Shown here: positions 1 to 8,600 of the stretch, piece after piece
How the letters are laid out: each line of letters starts with the position of its first letter
How positions within the stretch are numbered: the stretch's first letter is position 1
Origin: Candidatus Omnitrophota bacterium
GTDB lineage: Bacteria > Omnitrophota > Gorgyraeia > Tantalellales > Tantalellaceae
Assembly: GCA_014728075.1 (NCBI GenBank)
Contig: WJMG01000077.1
Span: 1 to 51,272 of the forward strand
Reading direction: 5' to 3'
Length of the DNA stretch: 51,272 bases
Translations under genes and position numbers: made by a program
Notes under the pieces: model-generated
The model's database searches: none
The model's input: only the letters and a program-made list of their open reading frames with translations
What the model was told of the DNA's origin: nothing

Positions 1-43
1 CATACTCCGGCCCACTCTTATCTTTCCCTGAATAAACCCTTTA

Positions 44-52
44 TGATATAAT
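44..52 (+). promoter_or_regulatory. Extended -10 promoter of crcB
   Basis: TATAAT lies at 47-52 and is preceded by TG at 44-45, an extended -10 element. The region 17 bp upstream (TTCCCT, 24-29) is a poor -35, so the extended -10 would have to carry the promoter. Transcription would start near 59, giving a leader of about 17 nt that contains the ribosome binding site AAAGGAGAGG. Confidence 0.5.
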
Positions 53-75
53 GTCAACCTTGAGAAAGGAGAGGT

Positions 76-453
76 ATGGACAAGATACTATTGCTTGCCG
101 CCGGAGGGGCCGCGGGAGCGGTATTGAGATACGGTGTGTCCGGTATCACGCATAAATTCATGGGAGAAGGTTTCCCCTGGGGGACGCTTTGCGTGAACAT
201 CCTGGGGGCTTTCGCACTCGGCGCCCTGAGCGGCGCGGCGGAGAAGTTCGTTATATCCCACAATGTAAGGATCCTTTTGTTCATCGGGTTGCTGGGCGCG
301 TTCACCACCTTTTCGGCTTACAGTCTCGAGAGCCTGGACCTTTTGCGGAGCGGGCAGGCAAGGCTCGCGCTGACGAATATATTTTTCAATAACGCGGCCT
401 GTATAGGGGCCGTGTTCCTGGGGTTTGTGGCGGCCAAATATAGTATCGGGTAA
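76..453 (+). CDS. crcB: Fluoride ion exporter CrcB/Fluc
   Basis: This is a 125-residue small membrane protein of the CrcB/Fluc family, dual-topology dimers that export fluoride through the inner membrane. The sequence shows the family's N-terminal GGAAGAVLRY motif (about residues 10-19), the central GTLCVNILGAF segment and the GLLGAFTTFSAYS signature around residues 76-88. Four hydrophobic segments fit the family fold and length. The ATG follows AAAGGAGAGG at normal spacing. The leader is too short to hold a fluoride riboswitch and none is seen. The gene seems to stand alone; the next start is 215 bp away. Identification is secure from the motifs. Confidence 0.95.
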   Translation: MDKILLLAAGGAAGAVLRYGVSGITHKFMGEGFPWGTLCVNILGAFALGALSGAAEKFVISHNVRILLFIGLLGAFTTFSAYSLESLDLLRSGQARLALTNIFFNNAACIGAVFLGFVAAKYSIG

Positions 454-588
454 AGGGCGAGGGGCTAATGAAGGGTAAGGGGCCTGGTCAAAAGGCCTTG
501 GGACAAAAGCGGCGCACCACTTATGCCGTTTTGTGGCAGTTTTAGACTGATCTGAGATCGGGCAGTCCTTCGGATCGTAAAGATCTTT

Positions 589-626
589 CCCGATCTGAAC
601 AAGTGGATCCCCGTGTTCAGATCGGG
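589..626 (+). repeat. 13-bp perfect inverted repeat (word-type spacer)
   Basis: CCCGATCTGAACA (589-601) is exactly complementary to TGTTCAGATCGGG (614-626) with a 12-nt loop. GATCTGA/GATCGGG words also occur upstream (about 548-562). No T-tract follows, so it is not an ordinary terminator. It lies 43 bp before the next start codon. Confidence 0.75.
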
Positions 627-668
627 GGCTGTGCCCGGTTACTCGGGAATGACGGAGGAGATGGATAT

Positions 669-1844
669 ATGGGAAAAGTACTTATTATAGGTGCCGGCGG
701 GGTAGGCGGGGTTGTTACGCATAAATGCGCGCAGGTCCCTGAAGTGTTCGAAGAGATATGTCTGGCGTCAAGGACAGTAAGTAAATGCGACGATATAGCC
801 GGCCAGATAGAGAGGCCGATACGCACCGAGCGCATAGACGCGATGGATGTGAAAGCCACGGCTTCGCTCATAAGGGCTTTCGGAGCGGATATAGTTATAA
901 ATGTCGCGCTTCCCTACCAGGACCTCGCCATAATGGAGGCTTGCCTGGAAACCGGGGTCCCTTATCTGGATACAGCCAACTACGAGTCCGAAGACGATCC
1001 GGATTTCCGTTATAAAGAACAGTGGGAGATGGGCGGCGCTTTCAGGAAAAAGAACATCATGGCGCTTCTGGGGTCGGGCTTCGATCCCGGAGTGACCAAT
1101 GTTTTCTGTGCCTACGCACAAAAACATTTCTTCGACGAGATCCATTACATAGACATAATGGACTGCAACGCCGGCGAACACGGTAAGGCTTTCGCGACGA
1201 ATTTCAACCCCGAGATAAACATAAGAGAGATAACGAAAAAAGGAAAGTACTGGGAGGAAGGAGAGTGGAAGTTTACCGAACCTCTTTCGGTCCACAGGCC
1301 TTTTGATTTTCCCGAAATAGGCGAGAGGGAGATGTATCTCCTTTACCACGAGGAAGAAGAATCCCTGGTCAGGAACATAAAGGGGCTGAAAAGGATAAGG
1401 TTCTGGATGACCTTCGGCCAGGAATACCTCACGCATCTAAGGGTCCTTCAAAATGTGGGCATGACAAGGATAGACGAGGTGGAATACGAGGGCAAGAAGA
1501 TAGTTCCGCTCAAGTTCCTTAAAGCGGTCCTTCCGGAACCCTCCTCTCTGGGGGAGAACTACAAAGGTAAGACCAATATCGGCTGCATGATGGAAGGGAT
1601 CAAGGACGGAAAACCGTCCAAAAAATATATTTACAATATCTGTGACCACGAGAAATGCTATCAGGAGGTAAAGTCGCAGGCGATCTCGTATACAACGGGA
1701 GTGCCGGCCATGATAGGGGCCATGTTGATGTTGACCGGAGCCTGGAAAGGGAAGGGTGTTTTCAACATGGAACAACTGGACCCTGACCCGTTCATGGAGA
1801 AACTTAACGAGCACGGATTGCCGTGGGTAGTGGAGGACCGCTAA
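669..1844 (+). CDS. Carboxynorspermidine/carboxyspermidine dehydrogenase (saccharopine dehydrogenase family)
   Basis: This 391-residue protein likely makes carboxy(nor)spermidine from aspartate semialdehyde and a diamine with NADPH, the first step of the alternative spermidine route. It opens with the Rossmann motif GAGGVGG (residues 7-13). It has the GFDPGVTNVF stretch of the saccharopine dehydrogenase family and ends with NMEQLDPDPFM...GLPW, the C-terminal pattern of carboxynorspermidine synthases rather than of lysine-forming enzymes. ATG 669 is chosen because GGAGG (654-658) precedes it and the Rossmann fold starts at once; an upstream in-frame ATG at 603 lies in the inverted repeat. The nspC-type decarboxylase follows 89 bp downstream, supporting the polyamine role. 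Confidence 0.85.
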   Translation: MGKVLIIGAGGVGGVVTHKCAQVPEVFEEICLASRTVSKCDDIAGQIERPIRTERIDAMDVKATASLIRAFGADIVINVALPYQDLAIMEACLETGVPYLDTANYESEDDPDFRYKEQWEMGGAFRKKNIMALLGSGFDPGVTNVFCAYAQKHFFDEIHYIDIMDCNAGEHGKAFATNFNPEINIREITKKGKYWEEGEWKFTEPLSVHRPFDFPEIGEREMYLLYHEEEESLVRNIKGLKRIRFWMTFGQEYLTHLRVLQNVGMTRIDEVEYEGKKIVPLKFLKAVLPEPSSLGENYKGKTNIGCMMEGIKDGKPSKKYIYNICDHEKCYQEVKSQAISYTTGVPAMIGAMLMLTGAWKGKGVFNMEQLDPDPFMEKLNEHGLPWVVEDR

Positions 1845-1858
1845 ACTTTGTTTAGCGG
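1837..1858 (+). other. Stem-loop overlapping a stop codon
   Basis: CCGCTAAA and TTTAGCGG form an 8-bp stem with a short CTTTG loop, spanning the stop codon of the dehydrogenase gene. An A-rich rather than T-rich stretch follows, so it is not a canonical + strand terminator. It may be an mRNA end-stabilising or processing structure. Confidence 0.45.
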
Positions 1859-1933
1859 AAGAAAAAAGCAGAAATGTATGTTTCCGGAATAAGGGTTACT
1901 TTCTTTTGTTGCAACTATTTCCTTTAAATTTTT

Positions 1934-3070
1934 ATGGATATTACAAAGATCCCATACACGCCCTGCTACATCATTGATACGGGCAGGCTCAGGAGCAATC
2001 TCAAGGTCCTTAAGCGGGTCCAGGACAGAACGGGATGTTCCATACTGCTTGCTCTTAAAGGGTTTGCCGCTTTCAGCACATTTTCTTTGGTCAGGCAGTA
2101 TCTGTCCGGTATAGCGGCAAGCTCTCTGCACGAAGCGCGCCTCGGATCTGAAGAGTTCGGAGGAGAGGTGCATGTCTGCGCTCCCGCCTACCGGGAAGAC
2201 GAGTTCGATGATATTTTATCGTACGCGGACCATATCGTTTTCAATTCATTTACCCAATGGGAAAAGTTCAAGCCTTCCGTTTCGCGTTCCGGGAAGAACA
2301 TAAAATGCGGGCTCAGGATAAATCCTGAGCACTCGGAGGTCAAGGTACCGCTGTACGATCCCTGCGCGCCGGGGTCGCGCCTAGGGATAACGCACGACAA
2401 AATAGCGGGCAAGCACCTGGAAGGCATTACCGGACTTCATTTCCATACTTTATGTGAATTGAATTCCGATTCGCTGGAAAGGACCCTGCGCTCGGTGGAG
2501 AGGAATTTCGGCGCGCTTCTTTTCAACATGGAATGGGTGAATTTCGGCGGGGGACACCACATAACCCGTGAAGATTACGACAGGGAACTCTTATGTTCGC
2601 TGATAAGGGATTTCAGGCAGAAATACGATGTGGATGTCTACCTTGAGCCCGGAGAGGCCATAGCCCTGAATACCGGTATCCTTGTAGCTTCCGTCCTGGA
2701 CATGGTCGATAATAACGGGAAAACAGCCGTTCTTGATACATCCGCCGCGGCGCACATGCCGGATGTTCTGGAGATGCCGTACAGGCCGGAAATAGAAGGT
2801 GCCGGACTGCCGGGGGAGACACAGTACACTTACCGGCTCGGAGGCATGACCTGCCTTGCCGGGGATGTCATCGGGGAATATTCTTTCCATGAACCGCTTG
2901 CACCCGGTGACCGCGTCGTTTTCAAGGATATGGCCCATTACACTATGGTGAAGAACAATACTTTTAACGGTATATGTCTGCCTTCCATCGCTCTTTACGA
3001 TCCCGATACGGATAAGATGGAAGTTGTCCGTAAGTTCTCGTACGAGGATTACCGGGGAAGGCTGTCATAG
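1934..3070 (+). CDS. nspC: Carboxynorspermidine/carboxyspermidine decarboxylase
   Basis: This 378-residue PLP enzyme of the alanine-racemase-fold decarboxylases would remove the carboxyl group from carboxy(nor)spermidine to yield (nor)spermidine. The PLP lysine is K42 in LALKGFAAFSTF. Other family marks are GLHFHTLCE, the glycine-rich NFGGGHH, EPGEAIA (PLP phosphate and arginine region) and the C-terminal DMAHYTMVKNNTFNG. Length and start (IPYTPCYIIDT) match NspC. There is no clear Shine-Dalgarno sequence; the 12 bases before ATG are A/T-rich. It pairs with the upstream dehydrogenase. No synthesis gene for the diamine substrate lies in the window. Confidence 0.9.
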   Translation: MDITKIPYTPCYIIDTGRLRSNLKVLKRVQDRTGCSILLALKGFAAFSTFSLVRQYLSGIAASSLHEARLGSEEFGGEVHVCAPAYREDEFDDILSYADHIVFNSFTQWEKFKPSVSRSGKNIKCGLRINPEHSEVKVPLYDPCAPGSRLGITHDKIAGKHLEGITGLHFHTLCELNSDSLERTLRSVERNFGALLFNMEWVNFGGGHHITREDYDRELLCSLIRDFRQKYDVDVYLEPGEAIALNTGILVASVLDMVDNNGKTAVLDTSAAAHMPDVLEMPYRPEIEGAGLPGETQYTYRLGGMTCLAGDVIGEYSFHEPLAPGDRVVFKDMAHYTMVKNNTFNGICLPSIALYDPDTDKMEVVRKFSYEDYRGRLS

Positions 3071-3132
3071 CGTTCAGCGGCAAGCGTTAACACGCGGGCC
3101 TTAAGACCGAACTGCGCGGTTTTCTTGACGCT
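3070..3132 (+). repeat. GCGTCAAG-type word hairpin
   Basis: The spacer between nspC and the ROK gene carries AGCGTTCAGCGGCAAGCGTTAA on the left and CTTGACGCT on the right. The right arm is complementary to the AGCGTCAAG word seen in the spacers at 7698-7708 and 8622-8641. The arms are imperfect here. It ends shortly before the next ribosome binding site. Confidence 0.4.
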
Positions 3133-3149
3133 AAAGAAAGGATGATATT

Positions 3150-4115
3150 ATGGCCAGATACATTATCGGTGTCGATGTCGGAGGTACAAAAATAGCGACG
3201 GGTGTGATAGACAAGTCCGGAAAGCTCAAAAAAAAGGTCATTCTGCCTACTCTTTCCGCAAAGGGGTTCAAGGTATCCCTTCAGCAGGTCTATAACTCAA
3301 TTGATGAGATAATGAACCTCAGTAAAGTAAGGAAAAGCGATATAGCCGGGATAGGTGTTTGCGCGCCCGGACCGCTTGATCCGATAAAAGGCATAGTCCA
3401 TAACCCCCCGAACCTGAAAGGCTGGAAAGAAGTTCCCCTGGTCGGGCTTCTCAGGAAAAAGTTCAAGAAGAAAGTGAAACTGGAGAATGACGCCAACGCC
3501 GCGGGTATGGCCGAGGCCATATGGGGAGCGGCTAAAGGGTATAAGCATGTGTTTTATGTTACAGTCTCGACAGGTATAGGCACGGCGGTGATAATAGACG
3601 GCAAGATCTACCATGGAAAGAACGGCATGGCGGGTGAAGGCGGGCATGTGACCATAAATTACGACGGTAAAGACGAGGTCTGCGGCTGCGGTAATACCGG
3701 ATGCATAGAACGGCTCGCTTCCGGGCCCGGCACCGTAAAGGACCTGGTTAAAAAGCTGAAAAAAGACCCTTCCAACAAGACCAGTATACTGGATATGGCG
3801 GACGGTGATCCCGGTAACATTACAATGGTAATGGTGGGTGAAGCCGCCAGAGAAGGGGATAAGCTTGCCCTGGATACTATAAAGGAACAGGGAAGGCGGC
3901 TGGGTATATGGCTGGGGAGTATGATAAGTCTGCTGGACCCCGAGGTGATAGTCATCGGGGGAGGGGTTTCCTCCCTGGGGGACCTGATCCTCAGGGACAT
4001 AAAAAAAGCCATTCCCCCGCATTCAATAAATATCTACGCTAAAAAAACGCCCGTAGTGCTGGCGAAACTTAAAAGAGATGTCGGCATATTCGGGGCGGCT
4101 TCGGTGCTTATGTAG
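3150..4115 (+). CDS. ROK family sugar kinase (glucokinase-like)
   Basis: A 321-residue cytoplasmic kinase that probably phosphorylates glucose or a related hexose with ATP. It shows DVGGTK (residues 9-14, phosphate binding), the substrate and catalytic motif ENDANAA with D114, and the ROK zinc site made of H166 and C178/C180/C185 in the CGCGNTGC stretch. The sugar-binding E163 region GEGGH is present. There is no N-terminal helix-turn-helix, so it is an enzyme rather than a ROK repressor. AAAGGATG precedes the ATG. It lies upstream of a glycosyltransferase gene, separated by 258 bp of repeat-like spacer. The exact sugar cannot be read from the sequence. Confidence 0.88.
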   Translation: MARYIIGVDVGGTKIATGVIDKSGKLKKKVILPTLSAKGFKVSLQQVYNSIDEIMNLSKVRKSDIAGIGVCAPGPLDPIKGIVHNPPNLKGWKEVPLVGLLRKKFKKKVKLENDANAAGMAEAIWGAAKGYKHVFYVTVSTGIGTAVIIDGKIYHGKNGMAGEGGHVTINYDGKDEVCGCGNTGCIERLASGPGTVKDLVKKLKKDPSNKTSILDMADGDPGNITMVMVGEAAREGDKLALDTIKEQGRRLGIWLGSMISLLDPEVIVIGGGVSSLGDLILRDIKKAIPPHSINIYAKKTPVVLAKLKRDVGIFGAASVLM

Positions 4116-4149
4116 GCGAGAGGCAATTCAGCTTTCAGATGTCAGAGCT

Positions 4150-4245
4150 AAAATGGGAATAGATTAAGATCGAGATCGAGAACGGTCTTTACAAGCCGAG
4201 GGCTTGCTGAATCTCAGTCTAGATCTGGATCTGAGCTTCAGGCTA
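4150..4245 (+). repeat. GATCGAG-type word hairpin
   Basis: The left arm holds AGATCGAGATCGAGA (from about 4168). The right arm holds TCTAGATCTGGATCT (from about 4219), imperfectly complementary with a spacer of about 40 nt. The words resemble those at 548-626. No coding potential is seen in 4116-4373. Confidence 0.5.
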
Positions 4246-4272
4246 CGGATCGCCGCCTTCGACAGGCTTTAG

Positions 4273-4352
4273 TAGGTGAAAAGGTTAAAAGGTGAAAAGG
4301 CCAAGGGCTAAGGGTATAACAGCTTATAGCCTCTTGCCTAGTGCCTTTAGCC
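4273..4352 (+). repeat. AAGGTGAAAAGG / GCCTTTAGCC word hairpin
   Basis: A purine arm of repeated AGGTGAAA, AGGTTAAA and AAGGGCTAAGG words (4273-4314) is followed by a pyrimidine arm of GCCTCTTGCC and GCCTTTAGCC words (4327-4352) that is its approximate reverse complement. The pyrimidine arm ends about 20 bp before the glycosyltransferase start codon. Confidence 0.5.
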
Positions 4353-4373
4353 TGGAACATTGAAAGGACCCAT

Positions 4374-5699
4374 ATGAAGATAGGGATCGTATCGCTGCAA
4401 TTCGAGGAAACTTCCACCGGCGGGGGAGGCGTTCATGTCGAGCACATAACCGAACAGTTCCTTTCGCTGGGGCATGAAGTTACGGTCATTTCGATACATA
4501 CGAATAAAACGCTGAAAGAAGATCCGGGCCTGAGGCAGGGGGATGTCCCGTACAGTGTTACGGACAGAGGGAAACTGAAGGTAGTGCGGTTCCTCATAGA
4601 AAAGGGTATAGCCCACCCGTATGTCCACGGCCCCAAAGAGGAGGAGCTTGACCGTATAATGAAATTCGCCGAGGCGACCATCGCCTGGATAAAAGCCCGT
4701 CAGGAAGATCTTGATGTCGTAACCCTGCAGGGACATCACATCATCCCGGGCTATATGGCGAGGGAATTAAAGGGCATAAAACCCAAAAGAGTTTCTTACC
4801 TGCACGCTCTCGAGACGACTTATGTGACGCAAAAAGGCGAGTTCGTCGGCGCGTACGAGGGGACTAAAGAAGTTCTGGCGAAGATACGGGAATGGGAAAG
4901 CATGTGCCGGTTCGCGGACCTTGTGATAGCGAACAGCCCCATGGTGAGGGACGATCTCAGGAAAATAGTATCTGAATTCGATGATCCGGCGAAATACGAA
5001 GACAGGATCGTGGTCCTGGCTTCAGGGTGCAACGAGGATTTTCTTATGTCCGACGAAGAGGTAGAGAGTAAGCTTACGGATAGGCCGCAAAAGGTCAATC
5101 TTATAACTTTTTGCCGTGTAGATCCGAGTAAGGGAGTGGAGTATTCCGTTAACGGGGCGAAAGAGGCCGCTAAAATATCCGATGCGGATCTCCGCCTTAC
5201 CATAGCGGGCATACCCGCGTCGGAAGAATATATAGAAAAATTAAGAGCGCTGGCGGGCGATGTCCCCGAAAACCTCGAAGTGAAATTTGACCTGAAGAAC
5301 AGGATAAGCACGGCGGATGAAAAGAAAAAGTTGCTGGACGGTCAGCATATATATATCCTGCCCACTCTGAAAGAGCCTTTCGGCATGTCGGTCATAGAGG
5401 CTTCAGCAAGAGGTAACATGGCTGTTTCCGCCGATACGAACGGGCCGTTGTACATGTTCGAGGCCGAAAAAGGCGAGGATACCGGCTGGGGTATTATCAC
5501 GGACAGGGGAGTCCTGGCTAAAATAACCCCGAACCCTGAAAAGAACCTGGCTGTAAACATAGGGAAAGCCGTTGCCTGGACCGTCGCGAACTGGGGCGCG
5601 TGCAGGTCCCATGTGCTGAACTTCAACGCCAAAATAAGGAACGCCTGGACCTGGGAAGGTATAGGACGGCATTATATCGAGTTATTTAAACAGGTTTGA
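4374..5699 (+). CDS. Glycosyltransferase family 4 (GT-B, glycogen-synthase-like)
   Basis: A 441-residue GT-B glycosyltransferase, probably using a nucleotide sugar in the cytoplasm to build a polysaccharide or glycan. The N-terminal domain opens MKIGIVSLQFEETSTGGGGVH with the glycine-rich acceptor loop. The C-terminal domain has TFCRVDPSKGVEYSV (GT4 donor-site R/K region) and the EX7E-type motif EPFGMSVIEASARG. ATG 4374 follows GAAAGGACC; an earlier in-frame ATG at 4341 lies in the repeat spacer and is unlikely. It is followed after 164 bp by a GT8-like gene. Product and acceptor are not predictable; glycogen synthase is one possibility, a surface or storage glycan enzyme another. Confidence 0.8.
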   Translation: MKIGIVSLQFEETSTGGGGVHVEHITEQFLSLGHEVTVISIHTNKTLKEDPGLRQGDVPYSVTDRGKLKVVRFLIEKGIAHPYVHGPKEEELDRIMKFAEATIAWIKARQEDLDVVTLQGHHIIPGYMARELKGIKPKRVSYLHALETTYVTQKGEFVGAYEGTKEVLAKIREWESMCRFADLVIANSPMVRDDLRKIVSEFDDPAKYEDRIVVLASGCNEDFLMSDEEVESKLTDRPQKVNLITFCRVDPSKGVEYSVNGAKEAAKISDADLRLTIAGIPASEEYIEKLRALAGDVPENLEVKFDLKNRISTADEKKKLLDGQHIYILPTLKEPFGMSVIEASARGNMAVSADTNGPLYMFEAEKGEDTGWGIITDRGVLAKITPNPEKNLAVNIGKAVAWTVANWGACRSHVLNFNAKIRNAWTWEGIGRHYIELFKQV

Positions 5700-5744
5700 C
5701 CACAGACAACGGACGACAGACCACATATTGTTACTTTTATGTGA

Positions 5745-5769
5745 TTCCCGCTCAAACCCGTTGCGGGAA
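5745..5769 (+). other. Stem-loop between glycosyltransferase genes
   Basis: TTCCCGC (5745-5751) pairs with GCGGGAA (5763-5769) over an 11-nt loop. A T-rich stretch begins 8 nt later, so it could be a weak terminator. Just upstream, 5702-5722 holds the word repeat ACAGACAACGGACGACAGAC. Confidence 0.35.
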
Positions 5770-5863
5770 GGACAACTTTTAATTTTACTTTGGAAGTATG
5801 AATTGTAATCCTCGAAATGATCTTGGTCGGGGATCAAGTAAAAATAAGTATTGTGTGAACATC

Positions 5864-6718
5864 ATGATCGAAACACGATGTATAGCCACCGCGGGTGACG
5901 CGAACTATTATCCCGGAGTAGCGGCTCTTTTGAGAAGCCTGAAGCGTACGAATCCGGAGATACCTTTAATAGTGTTTGACGGAGGGTTCACCGTCCGGCA
6001 GAGGAATAGAATAAAGCGATTTGCCGGAGTTGTCAGAAAAGAACCTTTCGCCGGGATAACGGGCCGCGGCAAATTCAGCTATATAGGGGATACGACCCTT
6101 CTCAAGTTCGAGGTCGCGGAACTTGAGTTCGATAAAGTACTTTTCCTTGATTGCGATACGGTTGTTCTTGACCGCCTTGAAAATGCATTTGAGATACCCC
6201 CGGGACGCGTCGGAGCCGTAAGGGAGAGGACGGCTCTCAAGAATATTTTCCGACTGAAGGACAGGCCCGTTCTTATGAAGGTTCTCGGTCTCGAGTGGGA
6301 GGAGACCGTTATTAACGGCGGGATGTTCGTTCTCAGGCCTTCGGAATGGAAAGACCTCAAGGGAAAAGCGGAAGATCTGATAAGCGCCTTCGGCGCCGAT
6401 ACTTTCAGTAAGACAAAAGACCATCAGCTGCTTAATATCATCTTCTCCGGCAAAATACACGATCTGCCTGGAAAATATAATTTTTCGCCGGTCTACGATG
6501 AAGACGGTATCACGGAACCGGCAGTTATACATTATCTTGAGGAAAAAAAGCCCTGGCACGCGGGATATCCGGAAAAGCTAAGGTATAGAGAATACCGGGA
6601 GAATGTGTCTGTAGGGGACTGCCCGGCAATACTGGTGGTGGACGGGTGCAGAAAAATAAGGCGGGTATCAAGGATACTGTCGCGTGCCGCGGAGGGTCTG
6701 TTCAGAAAGTGTGAGTAA
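5864..6718 (+). CDS. Glycosyltransferase, GT8-like (GT-A fold)
   Basis: A 284-residue nucleotide-sugar transferase with the layout of family 8: N-terminal ATAGDANYYPGVAALLRSL, then a DxD metal site in FLDCDTVVLD, then NGGMFVLRPSEW and the C-terminal HYLEEKKPW, where His and the K-P-W segment bind donor and metal. Start choice is uncertain. ATG 5864 (MIETRCIATAG) fits the family, but no good ribosome site precedes it; an in-frame ATG at 5798 would add 22 residues of low-complexity sequence. Its partner is likely the GT4 gene upstream, for instance in glycogen-like or cell-surface glycan synthesis. The acceptor is unknown. Confidence 0.75.
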   Translation: MIETRCIATAGDANYYPGVAALLRSLKRTNPEIPLIVFDGGFTVRQRNRIKRFAGVVRKEPFAGITGRGKFSYIGDTTLLKFEVAELEFDKVLFLDCDTVVLDRLENAFEIPPGRVGAVRERTALKNIFRLKDRPVLMKVLGLEWEETVINGGMFVLRPSEWKDLKGKAEDLISAFGADTFSKTKDHQLLNIIFSGKIHDLPGKYNFSPVYDEDGITEPAVIHYLEEKKPWHAGYPEKLRYREYRENVSVGDCPAILVVDGCRKIRRVSRILSRAAEGLFRKCE

Positions 6719-6759
6719 AAAGAAGACCATAAAGGCTCATCCCCGCGACCGAGGGTCAT

Positions 6760-6776
6760 TGGTCCCCGGGGGACCA
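6760..6776 (+). other. GC-rich palindrome
   Basis: TGGTCCCC and GGGGACCA flank a single G, a 17-bp near-perfect palindrome about 150 bp before the next start. No T-tract follows. Confidence 0.4.
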
Positions 6777-6928
6777 GAGGGTCTGGGTGTATGGTATATG
6801 AGAGGGGATAATAAGAACAAGTTACCTTTGATCGATGCATTCCTTCCGCTTTACTCGTCAATAATGCAGTGTATAGACAGAAGCAGAGCTTCGAAGGAAC
6901 TTTTTTTGCGGGAAAGACGATTTTTGCT

Positions 6929-7696
6929 ATGAAAAAGTGTTTTAAGATAACCTCCTTACTTTTGATAACGGTTTTCGGCTGTCAGTCGGTCCAGGCCCAG
7001 GAGACCTTTTCCGAAGCCGGGAAAAGGAGAGCTTTCGCCAAAGATATTTCAGGGATGATGAGCGGCGCCTGGAAAAGATGGCAGGATGGGGTTGTGGTGA
7101 ACGGGGTAGAGGTTGACGGCGCAAGAGGGACGCTTAACCCGGGAGACCTCCAGGGGGTTTATTTCACTTCGGACAATATGATGGGTTTTTTTGAAAAGGA
7201 AGGGAAGCCCAGGCATTACACAGAGTGTGTTAAGGCCGTGGCGCTGAGCGTGGAGAAAGGGATGAGAGCGTGGCAGAAAGGATATTCACATCCCAATATA
7301 CCCTTTCCCCAGGGGGCTTCCTGCAGCTTTACGCTCACGCTTTGCAATAATGTCCCGGTCACTCTGGCGAGCGGCAGATCCCTGGGAAGGCAGGAAATGA
7401 CAGAAAGGGAGCTTTACGGGTATATGCTTTATCGTCTGCCCGGGGAGGATGAGCGGACCATGGAGGTGTTGAAGTCCGCCGCCAGGGCAATTTCCGACGG
7501 GTTCAGCAGATGGGAGAGGACCTGTTCCATCGTCGACCTGCAGGCTTCCGGAGGTATAGCGCCCCGGCCGGCCCCGATGGGTCCGGGCCCCGGACCGGTA
7601 AGGGGCGCGAAAGCCAATAACGGTAAGCTGTCCGGGCCCTGTTTTGACGCCGGGGAAATGTACCGATCGATGGTAGAGGCCATGGAGAGGGAATAA
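6929..7696 (+). CDS. Exported protein of unknown function with a threefold G-x-x-W helix repeat
   Basis: I do not recognise this 255-residue protein. It begins MKKCFKITSLLLITVFG followed by CQSVQAQE, so it is exported; the site is either AQ|E after VQA or a weak lipobox VFGC that would make it a lipoprotein. Three similar segments recur: MMSGAWKRWQDGV (about 34-46), SVEKGMRAWQKGY (about 111-123) and AISDGFSRWERTC (about 190-202), each a helix with G-x-x-W. A Pro/Gly-rich linker (PAPMGPGPGP) precedes the C terminus. An in-frame ATG at 6869 is less likely because it would bury the signal peptide. It converges with lipA, with 16 bp between the stops. Confidence 0.6.
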   Translation: MKKCFKITSLLLITVFGCQSVQAQETFSEAGKRRAFAKDISGMMSGAWKRWQDGVVVNGVEVDGARGTLNPGDLQGVYFTSDNMMGFFEKEGKPRHYTECVKAVALSVEKGMRAWQKGYSHPNIPFPQGASCSFTLTLCNNVPVTLASGRSLGRQEMTERELYGYMLYRLPGEDERTMEVLKSAARAISDGFSRWERTCSIVDLQASGGIAPRPAPMGPGPGPVRGAKANNGKLSGPCFDAGEMYRSMVEAMERE

Positions 7697-7712
7697 TAGC
7701 GTCAAGCGCCGC

Positions 7713-8594
7713 TCACGCGGTACGCGCGACGGCATTTGAATATGCCTCTCCGGCGCGGTAAGAACTTCTGACCAGGGGGCTCGACATTACGGATTTAAAG
7801 CCCATTTCCATTGCCTCAGCCCGCATATCGTCGAATTCTTCAGGGGAATAATATTTTTTTACCGGATAATGTTCTCTGGAGGGACTTAAATACTGTCCTA
7901 AATACACTATCTCCGCACCGGCGGCAAAGAGATCTTTGAGGGTTTTCCTGATCTGGTCACGGCTTTCCCCCAGCCCTAATATAAGGGATGATTTTACCAT
8001 GATATTTGCTTCAGGGCCTTTTTCAGAAGCCAGAAGACGCAGGGTCTTCAAGGAGCGCCGGTAATCCGAGCGCGGGCGGACTTGCGGGTACAGATCTTCC
8101 GGCATTTCTATGTTGTGCCCTATGACGACAGCGTCCGAGGAAATTATCTGCTTTATGGGAACTTGTCGGGAACCGAGGTCGGGAACGAGAAGCTCGACCA
8201 GAACTCCCGGAGAGGATCTTTTTACGGCATTTACGGTATTTGTGAAATGTGACGCTCCTCCGTCCGGGAGGTCGTCCCTGGTAACGGAAGTAAGAACGAC
8301 ATACTCGGCGCCCAGCTCTTTTACTGCTTCTCCTATAAGGCGGGGCTCCTCTCTGTTGTGCGATCCTTTCGCCCCGTATTTTACATTACAGAAACGGCAT
8401 CCGCGGGTACATGTGTCCCCCAGTATCATAAATGTGACATGCCTCCTGTGCCAGCATTCTCCTCTGTTGGGGCAGGCGGCTTCTTCACAAACACTATGGA
8501 GACCCTTATCTTTCACAAGGGAAAATATATCATTAGTGTTGTTATCCCACGATACTTTGGCCCGTATCCATTCCGGGCGTTCGAGTTGTTCCAT
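7713..8594 (-). CDS. lipA: Lipoyl synthase LipA
   Basis: A 293-residue radical-SAM enzyme that inserts two sulfurs into protein-bound octanoyl chains. The auxiliary iron-sulfur cluster cysteines are C36, C41 and C47 in CEEAACPNRGEC. The radical-SAM triad is C62, C66 and C69 in CTRGCRFC. The C-terminal RSSYRAGE supplies the serine ligand typical of LipA. Its likely target in this window is GcvH (22625-23011). No octanoyltransferase lies next to it; the lipoate ligase-family gene at 26808 may serve. The start ATG at 8594 is only 6 bp from a good -10 box, so the transcript may be leaderless. Confidence 0.96.
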   Translation of the reverse strand: MEQLERPEWIRAKVSWDNNTNDIFSLVKDKGLHSVCEEAACPNRGECWHRRHVTFMILGDTCTRGCRFCNVKYGAKGSHNREEPRLIGEAVKELGAEYVVLTSVTRDDLPDGGASHFTNTVNAVKRSSPGVLVELLVPDLGSRQVPIKQIISSDAVVIGHNIEMPEDLYPQVRPRSDYRRSLKTLRLLASEKGPEANIMVKSSLILGLGESRDQIRKTLKDLFAAGAEIVYLGQYLSPSREHYPVKKYYSPEEFDDMRAEAMEMGFKSVMSSPLVRSSYRAGEAYSNAVARTA

Positions 8595-8600
8595 GGATCA

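Noticed and set aside
1-75. Fluoride riboswitch before crcB
   Set aside because: Only about 17 nt lie between the -10 box and ATG, and no fluoride aptamer motif is readable.
3125-3151. TTGACG and TATTAT as a promoter of the ROK gene
   Set aside because: The -10 overlaps the ATG and spacing is 15 bp; transcription would begin inside the gene. TTGACG here belongs to the repeat word.
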